A stretch of DNA of 64,000 bases from Pseudarthrobacter phenanthrenivorans Sphe3 (GTDB lineage Bacteria > Actinomycetota > Actinomycetes > Actinomycetales > Micrococcaceae): positions 930,001 through 994,000 of the forward strand of contig NC_015145.1 of NCBI RefSeq assembly GCF_000189535.1. The letters run 5' to 3'. The position numbers and the translations under genes were made by a program. Below are positions 18,311-27,345 of the stretch, in pieces (positions within the stretch are counted from its first letter, which is position 1; each line of letters starts with the position of its first letter). The notes beneath the pieces are model-generated. The model worked only from the letters and a program-made list of their open reading frames with translations. It ran no database searches and was not told the origin of the DNA.

Positions 18311-18475
18311 GCTGCGCGGTGTGCTGTCCCGGCAGCAGCGCCGCAGGCCATCCGACGACCTCCGGCTCACAGTGTGAAAAGTGGCCCGCCGGGTTCCGAG
18401 GGAAGCCGGCGGTGATCAGATGCTACTCCACCGAATGGACTTTAGCCAGACCTGATTTCGGGCGGCTCACGACCA

Positions 18476-18772
18476 TTAGAGCACCGCCTCCCTGCCCGTG
18501 CCTTCCGTCATCACCAGCCTGCCGTCCTCGATGGAAACCAGGATACTTTTCGGCTTCCCGCTGACCTTGGTAATCGCCTTCAGGCCACGGTTCGTCACCT
18601 CCACGCCCACCTGCGCGCCTTTCGCCGGAAGCTCCACGGACACCTCGTTGGCGATGCCAAGAATCGGGTTGGTGGAGACGCCCAGGTCGCGCCGGGCCTG
18701 TTTGCCATTGACCGTCACGGTGATATTGGCTTCCTCGAATCCCTCCTGAAAAACGATAAGCAGTTCCCTCAT
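18476..18772 (-). CDS. Small conserved-looking beta-rich protein, function unknown
   Basis: A 98-residue protein I do not recognise. It has no signal peptide and no membrane segment. The pattern of alternating hydrophobic residues (ITVTVNG, VSVELPAKG, VGVEVTNRG, SILVSIEDG) suggests a small beta-sandwich. GAGG stands just before the ATG at 18772. An in-frame start at 18793 would add seven acidic residues. It is divergent from the tex gene, 130 bases away. Codon use agrees with the neighbours, which supports it as a real gene. Confidence 0.6.
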   Translation of the reverse strand: MRELLIVFQEGFEEANITVTVNGKQARRDLGVSTNPILGIANEVSVELPAKGAQVGVEVTNRGLKAITKVSGKPKSILVSIEDGRLVMTEGTGREAVL

Positions 18773-18902
18773 GGTGGCCTCTTCCTCGAGCATTGGGCGC
18801 CTGTGACGGCACCTCCACTACAGCACTTTGCGGGCGGTAGCGGAATACCCTTGCCCGGCGCCGGCAGTGGAGGAGCGGAACGGCGTAAGGCAAGATGTTC
18901 TG

Positions 18903-21320
18903 GTGACCCAACTGCCGCACCGTCCGTCCGCCCCGTCCGCATCCAACCCGGACGACGCAATCTACTCCCAGATCGCCGAAGAGCTGGGCGTCAAAGCCTG
19001 GCAGGTGAAGGCCGCCGTAGAGCTGCTCGACGGCGGGTCAACGGTCCCGTTCATTGCCCGCTACCGCAAGGAAGCCACGGGAACACTGGATGATGCGCAA
19101 CTGCGTGACCTGGACGAGCGGCTCCGCTACCTCCGCGAACTTGCCGACCGCCGTGGTGCCGTCCTTGAAGCGGTGGAGGCGCAGGGCCAGCTGACGCCTG
19201 AGCTCAGGAAAGCCATCCTCGCCGCGGACACCAAATCACGCCTCGAAGACATCTACCTGCCCTTCAAGTCCAAGCGGCGCACCAAGGCACAGATCGCGCG
19301 GGAAGCCGGACTTGAACCGCTGGCCGATTCCCTGCTGAAACGGCCGGACCTGGACCCGGAACGCGAGGCAGCGAAATACCTCAATGCCGATCACTCCATC
19401 GGCGATCCCGCTGCCGCGCTCGCGGGCGCACGCGCCATCCTGGTGGAGCGGGTGGGCCAGGACCCGGACCTCGCGGCCACCCTCCGGGAGAGGCTGTGGA
19501 CCCAGGGCCGCATGGTGTCGCGGGTGAAGAAGGGCAAGGAGTCGGACGGGCAGAAATTTGCCGACTACTTCGAGTTCGCCCAGGCGCCTGCCGGCATGCC
19601 ATCCCACCGCGTCCTTGCATTGCTGCGCGGCGAGAAGGACGGCGTCCTTGAGCTTGACCTTGCCGAAGCGGATCCAACGGACGACGACGCCCTGGCCGCC
19701 GCCCGCGCGCGCTACGAGTCCGCGGTGGCAAAGTGCCTCGGCGTCGCCCACCGCGGCCGTCCCGCCGACGCCTGGCTGGTGCAGACCGCCCAGGTGGCGT
19801 GGCGCTCCCGGCTGCTTGCCAGGCTGACAGCAGACCTCCGCGGCAGGATGTTCGCCGCCGCGGAGGACGAAGCCGTCCGCGTGTTCGCTGCCAACCTGCG
19901 CGACGTGCTGCTGGCCGCTCCCGCCGGGAACAGGGCGACGCTCGGACTGGACCCGGGACTGCGGACCGGCGTTAAGGTGGCAGTGGTCGACGGGACCGGA
20001 AAAGTGGTGGCCACGGACACGGTGTACCCGCACGCGCCGGCCCGGAAATGGGATGAAGCACTGGCCACGCTGGTGCGCCTGGCGCGGCAGCACGCCGTCG
20101 AACTCGTGGCCATCGGCAACGGCACCGCGTCGCGGGAGACGGACAAGCTGGCGGCCGAGCTGATCAAGCTGCTGCCGGATGTGGACCGCAAGCCGCAGAA
20201 GCTGGTGGTTTCCGAAGCCGGGGCCTCGGTCTATTCAGCGTCCGCCCTGGCCGCCGCCGAACTGCCGGGAATGGACGTGTCGCTGCGCGGCGCCGTCTCG
20301 ATTGCCCGGCGGCTGCAGGACCCGCTCGCCGAACTGGTCAAGATCGATCCGAAGTCCATCGGCGTCGGTCAGTACCAGCACGACGTTACGGCCTCAAAAC
20401 TCGACCGCAGCCTGGACGCGGTGGTGGAGGACTGCGTGAACGCCGTCGGCGTGGACGTCAACACCGCTTCACCCGCCCTGCTCAGCCGCGTGGCCGGCGT
20501 CGGACCCCTTTTGAGTGAGAACATCGTGGCCTACCGGAACCAGCACGGCCCGTTCGCCAAGCGCAGTGACCTGAAGAAGGTGCCGCGCCTTGGGGCGAAG
20601 GCGTTCGAACAGTGCGCAGGGTTCCTGCGCATCACCGGGGGAGCGGAACCGCTGGACGCCTCCAGTGTCCACCCGGAGTCGTACGCCGTTGCCCGGAAGA
20701 TCCTGGTTGCTGCCGGCTCCGCGCCGGCCTCGTCCCTGGACCCGCGGGATTTTGTGGACGATTCAGTGGGCCTGCCCACCGTGCAGGACATCCTGTCCGA
20801 ACTGGACAAACCGGGCCGGGATCCGCGCCCTGCGTTTGCTGCTGCAACGTTCTCTGAGGGGATCGAGAAGATTTCGGACCTTAAGCCGGGAATGGTGCTG
20901 GAAGGAACGGTGACCAACGTCGCCGCGTTCGGGGCGTTCGTGGACGTGGGCGTGCACCAGGATGGCCTGGTCCACGTTTCCGCGATGTCCAACCGTTTTG
21001 TTTCCGATCCCCGGGAAGTGGTGAAGTCCGGGCAGGTGGTACGGGTCAAGGTGCTGGAGGCGGACCCTGACCGCAAGCGGATCTCCTTGACGCTGCGGCT
21101 CGACGACGAGCCGACTGCCGGCCGGGCGACTTCGGGGCGGGGCGGGAACAGTTCCCGGAATCCGGGGCGCGGCAAGGAGCAGGGCGGCAAGCCCGGGAAC
21201 AATGTGGCCTCGCCGGGGCATTCGTCGGCGGCGCCGTCGGCGCCCGCGCCTTCCAGGAAGCCTGCGCCCGTGAACACGGCCATGGCCGAAGCTCTTCGGA
21301 AAGCGGGACTGGGTAAGTAG
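18903..21320 (+). CDS. tex: Tex-family RNA-binding protein
   Basis: An 805-residue homologue of Tex, a conserved nucleic-acid-binding protein linked to transcription. Domains in order: N-terminal helical/HTH region (VPFIARYRKEATGTLDD is the family signature), YqgF/RNase H-like domain (LGLDPGLRTGVKVAVVDGTG), helix-hairpin-helix (NTASPALLSRVAGVGPLLSENIV) and an S1 domain near residues 650-720 (LKPGMVLEGTVTNVAAFGAFVDVG). A Gly/Arg/Ser-rich tail follows, as in other actinobacteria. The GTG at 18903 is chosen because family similarity starts there; an in-frame start at 18828 lies in what looks like the upstream region. Confidence 0.93.
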   Translation: MTQLPHRPSAPSASNPDDAIYSQIAEELGVKAWQVKAAVELLDGGSTVPFIARYRKEATGTLDDAQLRDLDERLRYLRELADRRGAVLEAVEAQGQLTPELRKAILAADTKSRLEDIYLPFKSKRRTKAQIAREAGLEPLADSLLKRPDLDPEREAAKYLNADHSIGDPAAALAGARAILVERVGQDPDLAATLRERLWTQGRMVSRVKKGKESDGQKFADYFEFAQAPAGMPSHRVLALLRGEKDGVLELDLAEADPTDDDALAAARARYESAVAKCLGVAHRGRPADAWLVQTAQVAWRSRLLARLTADLRGRMFAAAEDEAVRVFAANLRDVLLAAPAGNRATLGLDPGLRTGVKVAVVDGTGKVVATDTVYPHAPARKWDEALATLVRLARQHAVELVAIGNGTASRETDKLAAELIKLLPDVDRKPQKLVVSEAGASVYSASALAAAELPGMDVSLRGAVSIARRLQDPLAELVKIDPKSIGVGQYQHDVTASKLDRSLDAVVEDCVNAVGVDVNTASPALLSRVAGVGPLLSENIVAYRNQHGPFAKRSDLKKVPRLGAKAFEQCAGFLRITGGAEPLDASSVHPESYAVARKILVAAGSAPASSLDPRDFVDDSVGLPTVQDILSELDKPGRDPRPAFAAATFSEGIEKISDLKPGMVLEGTVTNVAAFGAFVDVGVHQDGLVHVSAMSNRFVSDPREVVKSGQVVRVKVLEADPDRKRISLTLRLDDEPTAGRATSGRGGNSSRNPGRGKEQGGKPGNNVASPGHSSAAPSAPAPSRKPAPVNTAMAEALRKAGLGK

Positions 21321-21356
21321 CCGCTGCCTGGGGTTCGTCAGGCTTCCGCTGGTCGC

Positions 21357-22154
21357 TCAGGCAAGTGACAGAACGAACGCCAGGACGAATCCGGCGGCGG
21401 TGCTGAGCGCCACCGCCGGACCCCCATGCTCGTAGGCTTCCGGCATCAGCGTGTCCGCCAGGGACGCGATGACGGCTCCGGCCGCAAAGGCCAGCGGAAC
21501 CGAGATGGCTTCCGGGTCGGTGCCGGACAGCGGCCCGGCGCCGACAACGACGGCGATGACCAACAGGGCGGCGCAACCGAGCCAGAGCCCAATGATGCTG
21601 CCCGCCGACCTGCCCTGGCTCCGCATAGAGGCCGAGCCCACGAGGGCTTCTGGAAAGTTGGAAACAAAGATGGCGGCGAGCAGTGCCAGGCCTCCGGTTC
21701 CTTCGCCCAGCGAGATGCCCAAGGCAAGGTTCTCAGGGACGCCGTCCAGCGTGACGGCGGCCAGCAACGCGAGTCCGGCGGCTCCGCTCGTGGACGCCTG
21801 CGTGGCAGGCTTGTCCTCTGCGGCAGCATCGGTGTCCAGCTTGGCACTGCCCTGGAACTCGTCCGCGGGCTTGGCTCGTTTCGCGTCTCCCGCTTGGGCC
21901 CACCGGTCCAGCAGGGCGCTCAGGACGGTGAAGACCACCGCCCCCAGCATCAGGCCGATTGCGGCACGAATGATGCCGCCGTGTTCGTAGGCGTCCTCAA
22001 AGAGTTCGAAGGCCAGGGCTGTGATGAGCGAACCGGCGGCGAACGCCAGCAGCATGGCCAGGAGGCGCTTGGGAAGTTCGAAGCGGACGCCGATGAGGGC
22101 ACCCACCACCAATGCGCTGGATGCTATGACGCCAAACCACAGCGACATCATCAT
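21357..22154 (-). CDS. ZIP-family metal transporter
   Basis: A 265-residue membrane protein with about eight helices and a hydrophilic loop in the middle (residues about 90-120), the usual ZIP layout. The helix corresponding to the metal-binding HNxPEG motif reads LDGVPENLALG, so the usual His is Asp. The second metal helix reads SNFPEALVGSASM. Zinc or a related divalent metal is the likely cargo, but the altered ligand leaves specificity open. It converges on tex, with 36 bases between the stops. Confidence 0.83.
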   Translation of the reverse strand: MMMSLWFGVIASSALVVGALIGVRFELPKRLLAMLLAFAAGSLITALAFELFEDAYEHGGIIRAAIGLMLGAVVFTVLSALLDRWAQAGDAKRAKPADEFQGSAKLDTDAAAEDKPATQASTSGAAGLALLAAVTLDGVPENLALGISLGEGTGGLALLAAIFVSNFPEALVGSASMRSQGRSAGSIIGLWLGCAALLVIAVVVGAGPLSGTDPEAISVPLAFAAGAVIASLADTLMPEAYEHGGPAVALSTAAGFVLAFVLSLA

Positions 22155-22256
22155 CCGGCAAGTATAGGAGTGTCAGCCTGACGTGGGAATACGTGTTTGA
22201 AGCGGCCCGGAATGGGCAGACTTTCGGCGTGGAAGCGTTTCTGCAAAGGTGGAATC

Positions 22257-22577
22257 ATGACGTATTTCCTGGAGTACACCATTCCTGCCGAATCCGGCGA
22301 CGCCGAGTTTGAGTTCCCCCACGATGAGATCAACGCCGGCACCACCGTCCCGTTGTCCGAGACCAACGCGGAGATCGTCCACACGCCGGAACTGCCGGCC
22401 AGGACGGGCATCATCGGTGCCACCGTGCCGGAGGCAAAGCTGGAGGCGGAGCAACTCATTCTGCACAGCCGCGCCACGGAAGGCGCACTGTACTTCGATC
22501 CTTCCAATTCCCTGCTGGAGGGCGTGGGCACGCTGGTGGCTACCTTCAGCGAGGGCCGGGGCTGGCAGGACGCCTGA
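22257..22577 (+). CDS. Small soluble protein, function unknown
   Basis: A 106-residue acidic protein that I do not recognise. It has no signal peptide or membrane helix. AAAGGTGG stands just upstream of the ATG at 22257, which supports the start. Sequence features are an acidic N-terminal half (EFEFPHDEINAG) and a tail GVGTLVATFSEGRGWQDA. The last 32 bases overlap the end of the DUF2071 gene on the other strand. It is divergent from the ZIP transporter gene. Confidence 0.62.
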   Translation: MTYFLEYTIPAESGDAEFEFPHDEINAGTTVPLSETNAEIVHTPELPARTGIIGATVPEAKLEAEQLILHSRATEGALYFDPSNSLLEGVGTLVATFSEGRGWQDA

Positions 22578-23355
22578 CGTTCCGGCCCGTGGAGCCGCTC
22601 AGCACCCGCGGCCGGCCGAACTGGGTCCTCACTCCGGGTGAATAGAGGACCGACTCCGGCGGACCGCTCACCTCTATGCCTGCAGACCTGACCAGGCCGT
22701 CCTGGAACTCGTGCAGCCCGGCCCGGTACAGCGGCCACGGCTCGTGCGTGTTGGGGATGAAGAGCGTCTGTCCCCGGAACCGGCTGTGGAGTCCGAACCG
22801 CGCTGTGACATGGATCGACAGTGGGTCGCTTGCGGGAGCGGTGAGGTCCGGGCGGACGCTGAAACAGCTGGATGCTCCATGGCGGAACCGGGTTACGGAG
22901 TAGCCAGCAGTGCCTTCACCGGAATCGCTGCCGGAGCGCCCGCGAGGTGCCCGCCAGGACCGGATGCGGGACCAGACGTACGGTATCCCGGCTGCCCGGG
23001 CCGCAAGCACAACGGGCAGCCTGTCCGCGTCCAGGCTTCGGAAGACCACGCCCCTTGTGCCATCCGGTTCTTGCGAATAGAGGCGGACGTTCACTTCATT
23101 GAAGGAGCCCAGGTAGGGGATTCCCGGTCCCCGCCCGATTCCGGCTCCCTGCATGCGGAACCCGATAAGCCCCACCCACGTGGACCCGTCAAAAACATCC
23201 GGTTCCACTCCCGCCGGCATAAACGGTGCCGCCGCTGCTTCAGGGATGCGCCAATGGAGGAAGACTGCATCAAGCCAGCGCTGGTCCATGATCGCAGGCA
23301 GCGGAAGTTCCGGCGGCGCGGGCCACGGGTCGGTGGCATGCGGGTGCTTATCCAC
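22546..23355 (-). CDS. DUF2071 (YqjF-like) family protein
   Basis: A 269-residue cytosolic protein of the DUF2071 family, whose biochemical role is unknown. Diagnostic segments are MDQRWLDAVFLHWRIPE, FMPAGVEPDVFDGSTWVGLIGFRM, NEVNVRLYSQEPDGTRGVVFRSLDADRLPVVLAAR (shown here as parts of one region, residues about 85-125) and YRAGLHEFQDGLVRSAGI near the end. Length and order match the family. It is the last gene of a leftward run with DUF1622. Confidence 0.86.
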   Translation of the reverse strand: MDKHPHATDPWPAPPELPLPAIMDQRWLDAVFLHWRIPEAAAAPFMPAGVEPDVFDGSTWVGLIGFRMQGAGIGRGPGIPYLGSFNEVNVRLYSQEPDGTRGVVFRSLDADRLPVVLAARAAGIPYVWSRIRSWRAPRGRSGSDSGEGTAGYSVTRFRHGASSCFSVRPDLTAPASDPLSIHVTARFGLHSRFRGQTLFIPNTHEPWPLYRAGLHEFQDGLVRSAGIEVSGPPESVLYSPGVRTQFGRPRVLSGSTGRNVRRPASPGPR

Positions 23356-23389
23356 GGGTGAAGCCTAGCCCGTTGGCGGGAACCACGGT

Positions 23390-23785
23390 TCAGCCTGCTG
23401 CGGCCCCGGCGGGCTCCGCCGTTGTGCGGGGTTCTTTCTGCCAGGGCCAGCGCCCGGTGATTTCAAGCTCGAGCGAGAAGCTGAGGAAGGTCCGGATCAG
23501 CACGATGATGGCCAGCACCCCGACGCTTTCGAAAGTAGGGGTGACCGCCACGGTGCGGATGATGTCAGCGGCCACCAGCAGCTCCAGGCCCAGGAGGATC
23601 GACCTTCCCAACAGTTGGCGGTAGGCGCGGTAGATGCCCAGCTTCCCGGCCGTGGCAGGCAGCCTGCGCGGCTGGTGCCCCCGAAGGGCCAGGGGGATGG
23701 AAATGAGCGCGCCGATCACCATCACGGCCACCCCTGCGAAGTCGACGAACTCCCCAACGGTCTCGATGATGTGCCGAAAATCCAT
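23390..23785 (-). CDS. DUF1622 family membrane protein
   Basis: A 131-residue membrane protein with three hydrophobic segments (about residues 14-35, 58-78 and 85-108). The pattern GRSILLGLELLVAADIIRTV is typical of DUF1622, a family of unknown function found widely in bacteria. A short Pro/Ala-rich tail ends the protein. It lies 34 bases upstream of the DUF2071 gene in the same direction, possibly one transcript. Confidence 0.86.
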   Translation of the reverse strand: MDFRHIIETVGEFVDFAGVAVMVIGALISIPLALRGHQPRRLPATAGKLGIYRAYRQLLGRSILLGLELLVAADIIRTVAVTPTFESVGVLAIIVLIRTFLSFSLELEITGRWPWQKEPRTTAEPAGAAAG

Positions 23786-23859
23786 GCTTCACGCCTTCCC
23801 ACGTGCCGGAGGTCAGGCAGCCAGCCTAACGCCGGCCGGGAGATCCACTGCGCAGGCTG

Positions 23860-24720
23860 CTACGGGTGCCGGACTCCGTTGCCGGCAAGGATGTCCCGGT
23901 ACCCCTCCCGGAACGAGGGGAAAGCGAACTCGAAACCGGTGCTGCGCAGGAGGTCATTCCGGCAGCGCTTGTTGCCGCCCCGCGCCGGGCCGGCATCACC
24001 AACCGGAGGCTCGGGCTGTCCCATTTCCGCGGCCAGGAAACGCAGCACGCTGCCCAGGTCCGCGGGGTCGTTGTCCACGCCCCCATAGATGGGAGCCGGC
24101 TCGGCAGGCGTCGTCGCCAGATGGACGATTGCCGCGGCGGCATCGTCGCGGTGGATGCGGTTGGTGTAGCGGACGTCTTCCGGAATCACGGCGTCGCCGC
24201 CGCGCACCTGGTCGATCAGGCGCGTCCGGCCTGGGCCGTAGATGCCGCCCAGCCGGAGGGACGTCGCCGAGGTTGGAGTCCCGGTGAACCTGTCCTGAAG
24301 GAGTTGCTCCGCTTCGACGAGGACCCGTCCTGAGAATCCGCCGGGGGCGGGCGGAGTCCTTTCGTCCACCCAGCCGCCGTCGGCATCTCCATAGACGGCC
24401 GTGGAGGAGACGAACAGGACCCGCTGCGGCGTCACGTCGTCGCGCTCCAAGGCAGCGAGGACATGGCGAAGGCCTTCCACATAGGCTGCCCGGTAGGCAT
24501 CCTCTGACGGCGAGTCCGCCGCCACAGCTATGACGACGGCGGTGGTGTCGGCAGGGACAGGCGGCAGGTTCGGCGCGCTCAGGTCAGCGGCCACACCTTC
24601 GATGGCGGCCGGCAGTTTTGCCGGGGAGCGGCGCCAACCAACCACGCGGTGGCCGAGGGCATGGAACCGCAGCCCGGCTTCGGTGCCAAGGTCGCCACAG
24701 CCGGCTAGAAGGATGGTCAT
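23860..24720 (-). CDS. NAD-dependent epimerase/dehydratase-like (YeeZ-type SDR) protein
   Basis: A 286-residue extended short-chain dehydrogenase-like protein. The Rossmann motif is LLAGCGDLGTEAG, the variant seen in YeeZ-type members. VLFVSSTAVYGD carries the Ser/Tyr region, and LRLGGIYGPGR is the usual substrate-side loop. The Lys of the YxxxK motif is not obvious after the Tyr of VYGD, so this may be an atypical member without ordinary dehydrogenase activity. The substrate is unknown. The next upstream gene ends two bases before its start, so the two are probably one operon. Confidence 0.8.
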   Translation of the reverse strand: MTILLAGCGDLGTEAGLRFHALGHRVVGWRRSPAKLPAAIEGVAADLSAPNLPPVPADTTAVVIAVAADSPSEDAYRAAYVEGLRHVLAALERDDVTPQRVLFVSSTAVYGDADGGWVDERTPPAPGGFSGRVLVEAEQLLQDRFTGTPTSATSLRLGGIYGPGRTRLIDQVRGGDAVIPEDVRYTNRIHRDDAAAAIVHLATTPAEPAPIYGGVDNDPADLGSVLRFLAAEMGQPEPPVGDAGPARGGNKRCRNDLLRSTGFEFAFPSFREGYRDILAGNGVRHP

Positions 24721-24722
24721 TG

Positions 24723-25628
24723 CTACGGCGCCTCCACCGGGAAGAACACCCGCGGGTCCTGCAGGAGGGCCGGGTAAGTGAATGCGGAGCGGTCAATGAT
24801 CTCCGTGACCGTGAAGTTCCGGCCGAACCTGCCGTCCTCCAGGGTGATGGGACGCCCCACCACCTGGCCTACCGCGAACTTGGCGCCGTGCTCAAAGGGC
24901 ACAGCAACGGGCGTCTTGCCCGGAAGGGTGGAGAAGGCTTCCTCCTGCGCCAGGCGCTTGCGGGTGGGCTTCTTCGCCTGCGGCTTGGGCGGTGCCTTCC
25001 GCGACTGCTTCGAGGGCCGGCGGGATGTGTCCTCCACGTAGACCGGCGCATACTCGTCAACGGCTGGGGTATCTGCAAAGCCGTTCACCGGAGGCAATGC
25101 CACAGTGTCCAAGGCCTGCGGATCGACGTCGGGATGCGGCGAACGGAGGATCCACAGAACGTCACCCTCGGCCTCCTCCGGCAGGAACTCGTGGCGCGGC
25201 TCCGGCCAGAGGTAATCCATTTCCGGGATTGCGTCGGCAAAGAGGGAGCCGTAGAACTTGGGCTCCTTCCGCACCAGCTTGGAGCGGTGGCTCAGGTGGA
25301 AGTCCGGGTCTCCCAGCCACGGCGGCATGGGGATCTTCGCCGCGTAGTCCGGGTGCGCTGCCTGCGGCGCGAATTCCATGATGTTCCCGCGCGTGTTGTC
25401 CGGATGGCCGCGCTGCGTCCACTCGTCAACCATCGCCAGGCCGTACATGGTGAGGGCCGGAACGTAACCCATCCACATGCGGATCGCCGGATGCGTCTGC
25501 CAGCCGTAGCCGGGTATCACCAGCGCACGGAGTGTCTGCAGCGCTTCCACGCGCTGCTTGCCCAGCCTGGCGGTGTCCAGGGCGGCGGCGCTTTGCCGGA
25601 AATCAGGGTACGGGAGGAAAGTCTGCAT
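24723..25628 (-). CDS. MSMEG_6728-like family protein
   Basis: A 301-residue protein. The N-terminal two thirds match the actinobacterial family that begins MQTFLPYPDF and contains LDTARLGKQRVEALQTLRAL and a WQTHPAIRMWMGY block. It has no known function, though such modules occur near DNA-metabolism genes. After about residue 185 a basic Lys/Arg/Pro-rich linker (SKQSRKAPPKPQAKKPTRKR) leads to a further domain of about 80 residues. The ATG at 25628 has AAGGA immediately before it, with almost no spacer. It precedes the epimerase-like gene by two bases. Confidence 0.72.
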   Translation of the reverse strand: MQTFLPYPDFRQSAAALDTARLGKQRVEALQTLRALVIPGYGWQTHPAIRMWMGYVPALTMYGLAMVDEWTQRGHPDNTRGNIMEFAPQAAHPDYAAKIPMPPWLGDPDFHLSHRSKLVRKEPKFYGSLFADAIPEMDYLWPEPRHEFLPEEAEGDVLWILRSPHPDVDPQALDTVALPPVNGFADTPAVDEYAPVYVEDTSRRPSKQSRKAPPKPQAKKPTRKRLAQEEAFSTLPGKTPVAVPFEHGAKFAVGQVVGRPITLEDGRFGRNFTVTEIIDRSAFTYPALLQDPRVFFPVEAP

Positions 25629-25784
25629 TCCTTCAGTCTGACGGCACCGGGCGGATGTTCCAATTGCAGTGCCTGGCACCACACCCGGCAGGCCGGGGTG
25701 TTCACATAGTGGACCTATGCATACGTGGGCGCTCCTGAACCACTAAGATCACCGCAACCACCCCCGCATCTTGGAAGCCCTCTC

Positions 25785-26375
25785 ATGACCTCAACACCTG
25801 AAATAACCATCGAGACTGTCCCCGCGTTCATGCCCCGGTACGGGCAGATGCTGAGCCCGGAAGCAAAGGGCATCCTGGTCCTTGACGAGTTCACCATCGA
25901 TCCCGCCGCGGCCCGCAAGGAACAGCACCGTTTCCGTGACGGCGTGGCCGCCGTCGCCCGCACCATGCGCCGCATCGCCGCGCTTCGCGTGTTCATCGCG
26001 CTCGTGGCCATCGGCAACCTGCCGCTGTTCCTGCTGTCCAGCGGCTGGTGGATTTACGCTGTTTCGCTCACCCTCGTTGTGGCCGTGCACGCCGCTGTCA
26101 CCTGGTTGAACCGCCACGAGCCGAGGCTCAAGCAGCGCTCCGCCCTGGAACTGCACATGCACAGGGAAAAGAGCGCCAACTACCGCAAGGTCCGGGACGC
26201 CGTGAAGTACATGATCGACACCCCGGCGCGGATGAACGAGCACCTTTACCTGGAACTGCTGGCCGTCAAGCGCGTGGCACTGAACCTGGCCCACGGTACC
26301 GTGGCCCTGCTGGACACCAGCGATGATTCTGCCTGGCGGGTACGGATTGTGCGGGAATTGCCCGCCTCCAGCTAG
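25785..26375 (+). CDS. Two-helix membrane protein, function unknown
   Basis: A 196-residue protein I do not recognise. The first 75 residues are soluble and charged. Two adjacent hydrophobic segments follow (about 74-92 and 94-112, FIALVAIGNLPLFLLSSGWW and neighbours) and then a basic region of helices (RHEPRLKQRSALELHMHREKS, in part) and a C-terminal soluble part. GGAAG precedes the ATG at 25785. It ends before a hairpin shared with the Rpf gene on the other strand. Confidence 0.65.
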   Translation: MTSTPEITIETVPAFMPRYGQMLSPEAKGILVLDEFTIDPAAARKEQHRFRDGVAAVARTMRRIAALRVFIALVAIGNLPLFLLSSGWWIYAVSLTLVVAVHAAVTWLNRHEPRLKQRSALELHMHREKSANYRKVRDAVKYMIDTPARMNEHLYLELLAVKRVALNLAHGTVALLDTSDDSAWRVRIVRELPASS

Positions 26376-26424
26376 CCATCCGGCCCGGCAGGGCCCGGTC
26401 CCGGCAGACAGCACCGCTTAAAGG

Positions 26425-26466
26425 AACGACGCCGGCACATCCCTTGTGGGGTGTGCCGGCGTCGTT
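26425..26466. terminator. Bidirectional intrinsic terminator
   Basis: Perfect 15-bp outer arms AACGACGCCGGCACA (26425-26439) and complement (26452-26466). The stem continues through TCCC/GGGG to a TTGT loop. AA and TT ends make it usable in both directions, between the two-helix protein gene and the rpf gene. Confidence 0.87.
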
Positions 26467-26534
26467 GTTGGTCAACGGAATTTGTCTATCGCCGACCTGT
26501 CTTTGGTGCCCTGCGGGCAGCCGCGTCCCGCCTG

Positions 26535-27221
<687 letters not shown>

Positions 27222-27345
27222 TCATCGCGCCACTGCCCGCCCCTGACGAATAGAGGTCACTTTCGGTAGCTGCCTGCTGGGCAGTTCTGGTGGAGGCAGC
27301 ACCGGGCATTCATTGGCCCGCCAGGCAGCGGGCATGGGTTTCACG

